From: Bacteroides faecis MAJ27
GTDB lineage: Bacteria > Bacteroidota > Bacteroidia > Bacteroidales > Bacteroidaceae
Direction of reading: 5' to 3'
Assembly (NCBI RefSeq): GCF_900106755.1
Contig: NZ_FNNN01000033.1
Location: 1 to 54,298, forward strand
DNA length: 54,298 bases
In this document: positions 34,789-42,540 of the stretch, piece after piece
How positions within the stretch are numbered: the stretch's first letter is position 1
Layout: each line of letters begins with the position of its first letter
The notes under the pieces: model-generated
The model's input: the letters and a program-made list of their open reading frames with translations, nothing else
What the model was told of the DNA's origin: nothing
Databases searched by the model: none
Program-made: the position numbers and the translations under genes

Positions 34789-34861
34789 GGCCCCGTAGCT
34801 TAGTGAATAGAGCGTCAGATTCCGGTTCTGAAGGTCGTGCGTTTGAATCGCACCGGGGTCA
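34789..34861 (+). tRNA. tRNA-Arg (anticodon CCG)
   Basis: The acceptor arms GGCCCCG and CGGGGTC pair with one G-U. The D arm is GCTTAGTGAATAGAGC. The anticodon stem TCAGA/TCTGA holds the loop TTCCGGT with anticodon CCG (reads CGG arginine codons). The T arm is GTGCG-TTTGAAT-CGCAC, with discriminator A. The CCA end is not encoded, as is usual in Bacteroides. Its own -7 box and terminator make it a solitary tRNA unit. Confidence 0.95.
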
Positions 34862-34866
34862 CATGG

Positions 34867-34903
34867 AAATCCCTTGATAATCAGCTATTATCAAGGGATT
34901 TTT
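34867..34903 (+). terminator. Intrinsic terminator of the tRNA-Arg gene
   Basis: A perfect 15-bp stem (AAATCCCTTGATAAT and its complement) with a 5-nt loop ends in five T's. It also lies at the 3' side of the convergent fkp gene and may serve both. Confidence 0.88.
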
Positions 34904-34922
34904 GTATCTATATACCTTCTTC

Positions 34923-37775
34923 TTAGCTTCTTGATACTTGTAGTCCCTTGTCAGAAAGTGTCATTTCAACAAAGCGTGCACGCGGGTTAGGGGCGTGCTC
35001 GGTCAGTATCCGGCGGATATGTCCTGCTGCTTGCGGATCTTTAGCTACCATATATAAGTAACCGCCACCGCCTGCACCGGGTAATTTATATCCTAATGTA
35101 TAATCTTTAATTTGTTCGATAATGGCTGCTACCGCCGGTGGATTCGTACCCGAGTCCAATGCTTGATTTTGTATCCAGCTTTTGCCGATGAGATTGCCGA
35201 AAGTGTTGAAATTACCACGTAAAATAGCCTCGTTCATATCCATCGCATGGGCTTTCATCTCTGCCAATAAGCTAAGATGCATTCCGGAGTTAAGGAACAT
35301 AGAGCTGACTATTTCAGCCAGAATTCCTTTTGCTGTACGGGTGATACCTGTATAGTAAAGCAGGTGGCAGTCCCGGTATTCCGGTTGCACAAAGAGTTGG
35401 TCGGGCAACCAACGAACCAATGGATGCTGTCCAAAGCCGGATTCGGACTGTAACAGTTTTACACCGGGAAATACACCGCCGTATTGATCTTGCCATCCGC
35501 CGCCGGTGGTAAGCAATTGCTCCAATACCAGTGTATAATTGCAGATATCGTTCTTGTCCCATGCCAGTCCGCAGAAGTCATTGATAGCTCCGAGTACGGT
35601 AGATGAAAGGATAGAACTGGTGCCTAGTCCCGAACCTGCCGGTATTGCGGCTAATAAGGTGATTTCAAGTCCTGAGCCGAAAGCTTTCAGGTGCTCTTCC
35701 AGTGATGCGTAAGATTCCGCTGCGAATAACGGAGCGAATCCTGCCAAGGTAAGTGCTGCCTTTGGAATGGAGAAAGGTGAACCGACTTTTTTGTAATCCT
35801 GTAGTTCCTCGTAGCTTCTGATAACTTCCATGGCTCCCATATCAATAGAACGAAGTACGATATGGAATTCCGGACATGGCTTGACGTATACTTGCAGCGG
35901 AGGCTGTCCGTTCAGTTCAATGGCCAGATTGACTACACTTCCTCCTGAGTAGAGAGAGTAAGGAGGAGTGTCTGTCCATCCTCCTGCAACATCAATGCGC
36001 ACCGGGCTTCGGGCCCATACTATCTGATCTGAGTAAACATTGAGTTTCGGATGGTTCGTTTTTCCGGCAACGGCTTCCAGTAGCCCGTCACGGAGTAGTT
36101 GGAAGGCAGCTTGTTCTTCTTCCTTGTAGTTGTCATTGCCTTGCAGTTTCATGATGCGTGCCCGGAGCATCCGGTTATGTATACGCAGCATGGGGGCGGA
36201 ATCTTCCTTCAAGATAGCAGGAACATCCAGGTTGAACCGGATAAATTCATTGGCAGCATCCTGCAAATCAAGTTGATAGAATACACTCTTTTCGTAATTG
36301 GCGGACAAGCCTTTCCAGTTATCTTTGCGGAAGGCATTGCGCTGTGCATAAAGGCGTTCCAGATTAGCCTGTGCCGATATCTCGTCAGCAGAAAGTTTTT
36401 CAGCTTTCAGCCATAGCTCTTTTCCTTCTTTTAATTGTGGTTCGGATATCATCCAGCGTACTACTATGCCAAGTTCTTCGACAGAAGTCATTACGGGGAA
36501 AATAGAGGCTGCTTGCAGGTCATCTGTACGTCCTTTTATTTCTTCCCGGCTGATTCCTCTTTCTCGCATCCAATGTGTGAAAGACATTCCCAGATAGGTC
36601 GTTGAATCGTTGCTTAACGCCCCTTTGAATACATCGTCCAGTCCATAAGGACGTGCGACAAAACCTGTTTCTCCCATGGGAACGATATCGATGCAGATTC
36701 CGTCCGGCACACCTATATTCCAGTGATTTTCGGGAACCCCTGTGATAATCTGGCGGGAACCTAATTTCCATCCTTTTCCTACGTGGCTGTTTTCGATCCA
36801 TAAATTGGCATTTTCCGCAGACAGCTCCACCTTTGTAAGTGAGTTCTGGATAAAGATGGCAGGGTTCGGTTTTACTTTCCGGTGCATGATACGTCTTTGG
36901 TCACGGACTTTATCCTGTATGGCCAGCGTAGAGGAAATCAGTTCCCGGCTTGTTCCGAAATGATAAAACTCTCCTCCGGGTAAAGGCAGGATAGCTACCG
37001 ATAATTTATTTACTTCGTCGTCTGCCGTTTTAGGATGTTCTCCCAGTGCCAGACCGTAATCTGAATATAAGTCGTAGTAACTGATATCATTCGTACCTTC
37101 TTTCAATGACCGTTTCATCAATACCTCCACGGCACGGTCACTTAATATCCAGATGCCGATGTCCATCAGGAAAAGATGGGTCTTGGACAATCCTTCCAAT
37201 TCTTCCAGCGAAGGTTTTTGCAGCATGAAGTCAAGTACTTCCGGTTTCTTGCGATCCGATACGAATACACCGTGGTGAGTAGCTAATGAAGGATTCACCC
37301 ATAAGCCATAACATACGACATCTACATTCGGTATGTCTTGCAATGGTTTCTCCGAACGGATATATACATCTCCGCTGGCTATCAGTGTATTCAAGCCTTC
37401 CGGAGCTTGTTTCATGAGTCTTTCGTACAGAGGAAGTTGTAATGACAGTAGATTCTGCCCCAGCTTTTGTCCTCTCTCCCAACTGAAAACAGGTATCGGA
37501 GTCAATATTTTACCCGAAGGAGCATAGCCGGGCAAACGGCGGCTCTGTCCTCCTGCATGCAACAGGATTCTTTTCTCGCTTCCAATCCATTTGCTGAAAC
37601 TATCTTCCGGTGCAAAGGCTTGATGGCAGGCCTGCAATAACCAGGTTGTTCCACCACCGGAACCTAACTTACTGCCTACGGGGTCTGATGTACAAAACCA
37701 GTCGGTATGATTTACTCCTTCCAGTTGATGGAAACTGTGAATCAGGTTGGGAGGTAAAGATAATAACTTTTGCAT
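34923..37775 (-). CDS. fkp: Bifunctional L-fucokinase / GDP-L-fucose pyrophosphorylase
   Basis: A 950-aa protein, the same size as B. fragilis Fkp, which salvages free L-fucose to GDP-fucose for capsule and glycoprotein fucosylation. The N-terminal pyrophosphorylase half contains HAGGQSRRLPGYAPSGKIL and TLIASGDVYIRSEKP. A left-handed-helix-like middle follows, and the C-terminal GHMP kinase begins at ARSPVRIDVAGGWTDTPPY with the ATP loop PAGSGLGTSSILSS and a final GAGGGGYLYM motif. The start at 37775 (MQKLLSLPPNLIHSF) fits the family; the longer frame overlaps the upstream HAD gene. It is the last gene of an operon with that HAD phosphatase (22-base gap). Confidence 0.95.
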   Translation of the reverse strand: MQKLLSLPPNLIHSFHQLEGVNHTDWFCTSDPVGSKLGSGGGTTWLLQACHQAFAPEDSFSKWIGSEKRILLHAGGQSRRLPGYAPSGKILTPIPVFSWERGQKLGQNLLSLQLPLYERLMKQAPEGLNTLIASGDVYIRSEKPLQDIPNVDVVCYGLWVNPSLATHHGVFVSDRKKPEVLDFMLQKPSLEELEGLSKTHLFLMDIGIWILSDRAVEVLMKRSLKEGTNDISYYDLYSDYGLALGEHPKTADDEVNKLSVAILPLPGGEFYHFGTSRELISSTLAIQDKVRDQRRIMHRKVKPNPAIFIQNSLTKVELSAENANLWIENSHVGKGWKLGSRQIITGVPENHWNIGVPDGICIDIVPMGETGFVARPYGLDDVFKGALSNDSTTYLGMSFTHWMRERGISREEIKGRTDDLQAASIFPVMTSVEELGIVVRWMISEPQLKEGKELWLKAEKLSADEISAQANLERLYAQRNAFRKDNWKGLSANYEKSVFYQLDLQDAANEFIRFNLDVPAILKEDSAPMLRIHNRMLRARIMKLQGNDNYKEEEQAAFQLLRDGLLEAVAGKTNHPKLNVYSDQIVWARSPVRIDVAGGWTDTPPYSLYSGGSVVNLAIELNGQPPLQVYVKPCPEFHIVLRSIDMGAMEVIRSYEELQDYKKVGSPFSIPKAALTLAGFAPLFAAESYASLEEHLKAFGSGLEITLLAAIPAGSGLGTSSILSSTVLGAINDFCGLAWDKNDICNYTLVLEQLLTTGGGWQDQYGGVFPGVKLLQSESGFGQHPLVRWLPDQLFVQPEYRDCHLLYYTGITRTAKGILAEIVSSMFLNSGMHLSLLAEMKAHAMDMNEAILRGNFNTFGNLIGKSWIQNQALDSGTNPPAVAAIIEQIKDYTLGYKLPGAGGGGYLYMVAKDPQAAGHIRRILTEHAPNPRARFVEMTLSDKGLQVSRS

Positions 37776-37797
37776 AATAGAATCGGTGTTTATTTGT

Positions 37798-38472
37798 TTA
37801 TAAAAGAATCGTATCCCAACTATCGCAGAGTGCCTGCATAGAAGGGAACAACAGATCGGCTCCTGCATCCAGCAATACTTGCCCGTCCAGAGGGCCTGTA
37901 TTTACCGCGATTGTGAAGATGCCTGCCTTATGTCCTGCTTCCACACCCAATGGTGCGTTTTCTATCACTACTGCTTCGTCCGCTTTCAGGTCCCCTTTTT
38001 TAAGGGCCATCAGATAAGGTTCCGGATGAGGCTTACCGTATTTTACGTCAAAAGCGGTAACCATCAGTTCCTTGTGAAACATACCGGGAAAGTTGTGTTC
38101 CAAACGTTCCAGCAATGAAAGCTGTCCCGAACCGGTGACTACCATGGACGTTAGTCCTTCGCTTTTTATTTTCTGCAAGAGTTCCCACGCACCGGGCATA
38201 CGCTCTGCTTCCGGGTAAGAATTGAACAGGATGCTTTTTTCTTTATATATACTTTCTATTTCTTCTTGTGTGGCTTCTTTGCCCAGTTCGCGTTGAAATA
38301 CAATGTTGATAGTCGATGCTCCCGTTCGTCCTTCGTGCATATAAGCTTCTTCCCGGCTCAGATTCAGGCCGTGAGTTTTCATTACTTGATGCCAGGCTTC
38401 GGAGTGGTAGGGCATGGAATTAAAAAGTACGCCGTCCATATCGAACAGGACGGCCTTCAGTTTCTTTTTCAT
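37798..38472 (-). CDS. HAD-family phosphatase (beta-phosphoglucomutase-like)
   Basis: A 224-aa HAD-IA hydrolase. Motif I is LFDMDGVLFNS with both catalytic aspartates, a helical cap follows, motif II is VVTGSG, motif III is the lysine in YGKPHPEPY, and motif IV is VIENAPLGVEAGHKAG. It would remove phosphate from, or isomerise, a sugar phosphate. Immediately upstream of fkp, a role in controlling fucose-1-phosphate or another sugar phosphate is plausible but unproven. Motif II reads TGSG rather than T/S-S-S, a common variant. Confidence 0.88.
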   Translation of the reverse strand: MKKKLKAVLFDMDGVLFNSMPYHSEAWHQVMKTHGLNLSREEAYMHEGRTGASTINIVFQRELGKEATQEEIESIYKEKSILFNSYPEAERMPGAWELLQKIKSEGLTSMVVTGSGQLSLLERLEHNFPGMFHKELMVTAFDVKYGKPHPEPYLMALKKGDLKADEAVVIENAPLGVEAGHKAGIFTIAVNTGPLDGQVLLDAGADLLFPSMQALCDSWDTILL

Positions 38473-38502
38473 AATTGGGGTTAGATGGAATCTGTTTGAT
38501 AT

Positions 38503-39309
38503 TTATTCTTTTTTCAGCAGATCTTTCAGTTCAGACACGGTGATTACCACATCGTGCTGACCTTCCGATTGTTTGCCGATATATCTGTAAACTATGTTTC
38601 TATTACAATTCACGCAGCATTTGATGAAGAGTTGGGTGGGAAGATCCGTCTGATTGGCTAAGGTGCCTACAATCCCTTCTTTCACTTCTTTGGCATTGGC
38701 TTTGATCTGGCTCATTTCACACAAATCTTCATCGACACGGCAGATATATATCACCGATTCATCGCTGAGTTCAATCTTTTCGATGACTACTTCTTCACTT
38801 GCCTTCATCGGGAATTGCAGGTTTGCCATCTGTATCTGTGATTCCAGTTTTGCCAGATCACTTTCAGAAGCATTGACATCTGCATTGAGAATGTTTTTGA
38901 TTTCATCTGTTGTCAGTTCGCAAACTACCTGCTCTCCTGAATCTTTTCCTATATATATCATCTGCAGACCTGCTTTGCACTTAACAACAAGGTCCAGCAA
39001 TGTTTTTACTTCTTTTGTCGGATTCTGGAACATGATTTTCATCGAAGTCTTCATGCTTTCCGGATTTTTCTGCAATGCTTTGATGTTGGCAGTCTCTTCA
39101 TTCAAGTGGAAGGTGTATACTACGTTTTCTCCGTCGTAAACGATGCTGGTGATTTTGCCGGCCTCTCCCATGTCCATCGGACATTGCTTGTTGGCTACTT
39201 CAATGGCAGCTTTAAGTTTGACTTCCTGGCAACCGGTAGTTAACACAATCAGTAATGACAAACTGATAAACAACATCGCTGCATTCGATCTTCTTATTAA
39301 TTTTTCCAT
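38503..39309 (-). CDS. Lipoprotein with two tandem copies of one domain
   Basis: A 268-aa protein with a lipoprotein signal (hydrophobic core ending LTTGC, Cys27). The mature part falls into two similar halves, about 30-140 and 150-265. Each begins with an xxANxQxPM segment (VANKQCPMDMGEA and MANLQFPMKASEE), continues through a 'vxY.frvdE' strand pair, and ends with 'IVYRYIGK / MIYIGKDSG' and a 'tteEIKNIL / sELKDLL' helix. This is evidence of an internal duplication. I do not recognise a named family. It lies 30 bases upstream of the HAD-fkp pair on the same strand, so it may be the first gene of that operon. Confidence 0.72.
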   Translation of the reverse strand: MEKLIRRSNAAMLFISLSLLIVLTTGCQEVKLKAAIEVANKQCPMDMGEAGKITSIVYDGENVVYTFHLNEETANIKALQKNPESMKTSMKIMFQNPTKEVKTLLDLVVKCKAGLQMIYIGKDSGEQVVCELTTDEIKNILNADVNASESDLAKLESQIQMANLQFPMKASEEVVIEKIELSDESVIYICRVDEDLCEMSQIKANAKEVKEGIVGTLANQTDLPTQLFIKCCVNCNRNIVYRYIGKQSEGQHDVVITVSELKDLLKKE

Positions 39310-39439
39310 TGTTCTTTATATTTAGAATTTAAGATAAAGAGAGATATACGAAGCAAAGATAGTCATAAAAAATGAGAGATATGGCAGAATGGGGGAGATA
39401 GTTGTTGGTTAGGATTTTAGATGATTCATCGTATGATAA

Positions 39440-39470
39440 TTTGTCGTTTAGAAGATAATATGTATTTTTG
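39440..39470 (+). promoter_or_regulatory. Complete Bacteroides promoter of the 39496 lipoprotein gene
   Basis: TTTG (39440-39443), a 19-bp spacer and TATTTTTG (39463-39470) match the consensus exactly. It lies 26 bases before the ATG at 39496 and decides that start over the upstream in-frame ATGs. Confidence 0.8.
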
Positions 39471-39495
39471 TAGCATGATAAAACGAGTCGATAGC

Positions 39496-39996
39496 ATGAA
39501 AAAAAGAGTATTGTTTCTGCTGCCATTGTTTCTAGGTGCTTGTTCGGATAGCGGAGAAAGCCCTGTTATCACGATAGAAAAGCTATATGTGAAAGTAGAT
39601 CAGGGCGATGGAGAAACCAGTCGCGAAGACTATGCGAACCGAATGAGCGAATTGCCTGCTTTGAAAGTAGGAGATAAGGTGGACGCATTTTTGTCTTTGG
39701 ATGGGAACGGAGCTGAACTGAAAGCTTTCCAGCTTCAGAATGGTGAAGAGATGAAGACTGAACTCCGTTATGAAAAAACGGAAGTTACTACCGAAGGAAA
39801 TCTGACAGACGAAGAAAAAGGACAGTTACGCTTTAAAGATGGCGTGACAAAGACTAAGGTGCTGGTTCATGCCACTATTGAGCATGTAGATAAGAATGGT
39901 GACGTACAATTATCTTTTTATCTGTCTTCAAAAGCGGAGTGTGAAGGAGCGCAGGAAGTGATTGACTTAAGAACAGAAGTAAAGGAGGAAAAATAA
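39496..39996 (+). CDS. Lipoprotein of unknown function (DUF5035-like)
   Basis: A 166-aa protein with a lipobox (LFLGAC, Cys15) after a short KKR-positive hydrophobic signal. The mature part is acidic and beta-rich, with LPALKVGDKVDAFLSLDGNGAELKAFQLQNGEEM and a later LVHATIEHVDKNGDVQLSFYLSSKA. This pattern recalls the Bacteroides-restricted DUF5035 lipoproteins (recollection). No catalytic residues are evident. It is monocistronic, with its own promoter and a strong terminator before the convergent pgi gene. Confidence 0.75.
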   Translation: MKKRVLFLLPLFLGACSDSGESPVITIEKLYVKVDQGDGETSREDYANRMSELPALKVGDKVDAFLSLDGNGAELKAFQLQNGEEMKTELRYEKTEVTTEGNLTDEEKGQLRFKDGVTKTKVLVHATIEHVDKNGDVQLSFYLSSKAECEGAQEVIDLRTEVKEEK

Positions 39997-40039
39997 ACCC
40001 CGAAAAGGAGTGAATCACTTTTACGTTACGAAGGAAATA

Positions 40040-40080
40040 TAATAAAAGAAGCGATCTCGGAGAGGTCGCTTCTTTTATTA
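40040..40080. terminator. Bidirectional intrinsic terminator between the lipoprotein gene and pgi
   Basis: A 19-bp stem (one G-U) with a 3-nt loop spans 40040-40080. The arm ends are U-rich on both strands, as expected between convergent genes. Confidence 0.9.
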
Positions 40081-40094
40081 TATGATTTAGGATA

Positions 40095-41432
40095 TTACAG
40101 TCTTGCCTGGATAGCTTTTGACTCTTCTTCGTATCCCGGTTTGTTCAGCAAAGCAAACATATTTTTCTTGTATGCTTCCACGCCCGGTTGGTTGAACGGA
40201 TTCACGCCCAGCAGATAACCGCTGATACCGCATGCCTTTTCGAAGAAATACAGCAGGCCGCCGATATTATATTCGCTCAGTTCCGGAAGAACGATGCGCA
40301 TATTGGGTACACCGCCGTCTACGTGAGCCAGTTGAGTTCCCAGTTCTGCCATCTTGTTCACTTCGTCTACCCGTTTGCCTGCCAGGAAGTTCAGGCCGTC
40401 GAGGTTAGCTTCGTCAGATGGAACTTCCAGTTTGTGGTTCACCTTATCTACAGAGATAACTGTTTCGAAGATAGAACGTTCACCTTCCTGAATCCACTGT
40501 CCCATAGAGTGGAGGTCAGTAGAGAAGTCTACGGCTGCAGGGAAGATACCTTTGTTATCTTTCCCTTCAGATTCTCCGTACAGTTGCTTCCACCATTCGC
40601 TTACATAGTGCAGTTTCGGGCAGAAGTTGACAAGGATTTCAATTTTCTTGCCGTTTCTGTACAGCTCGTTACGGGTAGCAGCATAGATGGCAGCAGGGTT
40701 TTCGGCAAACGGAACGTCAGAGTCGCATGCTTTTTCCATATCTGCAGCACCGGCAACCAGTTTGTTGATATCGAATCCTGCCACTGCAATCGGCAGTAAA
40801 CCAACCGGAGTCAATACAGAAAAACGTCCGCCTACGTTGTCCGGAATGATAAAGGTTTTGTATCCTTCCTTGTCGGCAGTAACGCGTGCGGCACCTTTCC
40901 TGGCGTCTGTGATGGCAACGATTACTTTTTTGGCAGTTTCTTTACCGCGCTGGTCTTCACATTGTTTTTTCAACAGGCGGAAAGCAAGCGCCGTTTCGGT
41001 GGTAGTTCCTGATTTGGAAATATTGATAACACCGAATTTCTTGTCTTTCAGATATTCAGTAAGTTCGTACAGATAGTCTTCGCTGATGTTGTGTCCTGCG
41101 TAGATCATAACAGGAGCAGTTTTCTTTTCCTGCAGCCAAGTGAAGCTGTTGGACAGCGCTTCGATTACAGCACGTGCGCCCAGATAGCTACCACCGATAC
41201 CTGCAACGATCACTACTTCACAGTTGTCTCTCAATACTTTTGCAGTAGCGTTCAGGTCAGCCAGATGTTCGTCGCTGATAGAAGAGGGAAGGTGCAACCA
41301 TCCTAAGAAGTCGTTTCCTTTTCCTGTTCCTTTTTCCAGCATTTCCTGTGCGGCTTTTACCTCGGCTTCATAAGCAGAAACCTTCTCTTTGGAAATGAAT
41401 CCAAATGTTTTTTCAATGTTCAAGCTAATCAT
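40095..41432 (-). CDS. pgi: Glucose-6-phosphate isomerase
   Basis: A 445-aa cytoplasmic isomerase that interconverts glucose-6-phosphate and fructose-6-phosphate. SIS-domain motifs are VIVAGIGGSYLGARA and NISKSGTTTETALAF. The PGI signatures are GGRFSVLTPVGLLP and the C-terminal GVNPFNQPGVEAYK, whose lysine acts in ring opening. The length is that of the compact Bacillus-like type rather than the 550-aa E. coli type. It is the last gene of lysS-gpsA-pgi, 22 bases after gpsA. Confidence 0.96.
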   Translation of the reverse strand: MISLNIEKTFGFISKEKVSAYEAEVKAAQEMLEKGTGKGNDFLGWLHLPSSISDEHLADLNATAKVLRDNCEVVIVAGIGGSYLGARAVIEALSNSFTWLQEKKTAPVMIYAGHNISEDYLYELTEYLKDKKFGVINISKSGTTTETALAFRLLKKQCEDQRGKETAKKVIVAITDARKGAARVTADKEGYKTFIIPDNVGGRFSVLTPVGLLPIAVAGFDINKLVAGAADMEKACDSDVPFAENPAAIYAATRNELYRNGKKIEILVNFCPKLHYVSEWWKQLYGESEGKDNKGIFPAAVDFSTDLHSMGQWIQEGERSIFETVISVDKVNHKLEVPSDEANLDGLNFLAGKRVDEVNKMAELGTQLAHVDGGVPNMRIVLPELSEYNIGGLLYFFEKACGISGYLLGVNPFNQPGVEAYKKNMFALLNKPGYEEESKAIQARL

Positions 41433-41454
41433 ATCTATAAGTTTTGAGTTATTC

Positions 41455-42450
41455 TTATCTAAAAGAATCAGTTAGCAATTTAATCTCAATCATTGGTGAG
41501 ATGCGTTCGTACAAGATGTTGTACACGGCATCCAGTATCGGCATGTTGACGTGGTGATGCTTGTTGATTTCCTTGATACACTTCGTACCGTAGTAACCTT
41601 CCGCGATCATTTCCATTTCAATCTGCGCACTTTTTACAGAATACCCTTTGCCTATCATCGAACCGAAGGTGCGGTTGCGGCTGAAGTTGGAGTATCCCGT
41701 CACTAATAAATCTCCTAAATAAACAGAATCATCCACATTTCTGTTCAGCGGGTGTACCGTATTCAGGAAACGGTTCATTTCCTGGATTGCATTTGAAATC
41801 AGTACAGCCTGGAAGTTGTCACCGTATTTCAGTCCGCTGCAGATACCGGCAGCGATGGCATATACGTTTTTGAGTACCGAACTGTATTCGATACCGGCTA
41901 CATCGTCACTGACAGAGGTCTTGATGAAGCTGCTTCCCAGTCGGCGGGCGAAGATGCGCGCTTTGTCTTTGTCCGGGCAGGCGATGGTTAGATAAGAGAG
42001 GCGTTCCAGAGCTACTTCTTCTGCGTGGCAGGGACCTGCCAGTACAGCGATATTTTCGGGTGGTACACCATATTCTTTCGTGAAATATTCCGATACGATT
42101 ACGTTGTCATCGGGTACGATTCCTTTGATAGCTGTGATAATGAACTTGTCCTTGATCTTCGTTTTCAGTTTCTTCAGATGAGCTTTCAGATAAGGAGAGG
42201 GGGTGACGAAAATCAGCGTATCCGATTCCTTCACAACATCATTGATGTTAGAACTGAAAGTGATACGCTTCGTGTCGAACTTCACCCCTGTCAGATAGGC
42301 GGGATTATGTCCAAGCCTCTTGAAATCAGCAATACGGTCATCTCGTCGCATATACCAATTGATAGAGTCTTCCTGAGCCAGACACATCTTTGCGATTGCT
42401 GTAGCCCAACTTCCTCCGCCCATTATCGCTATCTTACCGGGTAGTTTCAT
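41455..42450 (-). CDS. gpsA: Glycerol-3-phosphate dehydrogenase [NAD(P)+]
   Basis: A 331-aa enzyme that reduces dihydroxyacetone phosphate to sn-glycerol-3-phosphate for phospholipid synthesis. The Rossmann motif IAIMGGGSWATAIAKM is at the N-terminus, VLAGPCHAEEVA follows, and the catalytic lysine sits in EYSSVLKNVYAIAAG. The GNFSRNRTFGSMIGKG-like segment is present near 255. All features are standard. It sits between lysS and pgi in one direction. Confidence 0.95.
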   Translation of the reverse strand: MKLPGKIAIMGGGSWATAIAKMCLAQEDSINWYMRRDDRIADFKRLGHNPAYLTGVKFDTKRITFSSNINDVVKESDTLIFVTPSPYLKAHLKKLKTKIKDKFIITAIKGIVPDDNVIVSEYFTKEYGVPPENIAVLAGPCHAEEVALERLSYLTIACPDKDKARIFARRLGSSFIKTSVSDDVAGIEYSSVLKNVYAIAAGICSGLKYGDNFQAVLISNAIQEMNRFLNTVHPLNRNVDDSVYLGDLLVTGYSNFSRNRTFGSMIGKGYSVKSAQIEMEMIAEGYYGTKCIKEINKHHHVNMPILDAVYNILYERISPMIEIKLLTDSFR

Positions 42451-42462
42451 TTCTTTAATTAA

Positions 42463-42540
42463 AAATTAAGAATGAAGAATGAAGAATTATGAATGAAAAG
42501 CCGAAACGATTCTCCATTCTTAATTCTTCATTCTTAATTT
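42463..42540. repeat. 18-bp perfect inverted repeat between lysS and gpsA
   Basis: AAATTAAGAATGAAGAAT at 42463-42480 pairs perfectly with 42523-42540. The right arm runs into the lysS stop codon (42539-42541). The flanks repeat GAATGAAGAAT words in tandem. It probably forms a large stem in the lysS-gpsA intercistronic RNA; the U-rich arm end could give partial termination. Confidence 0.7.
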
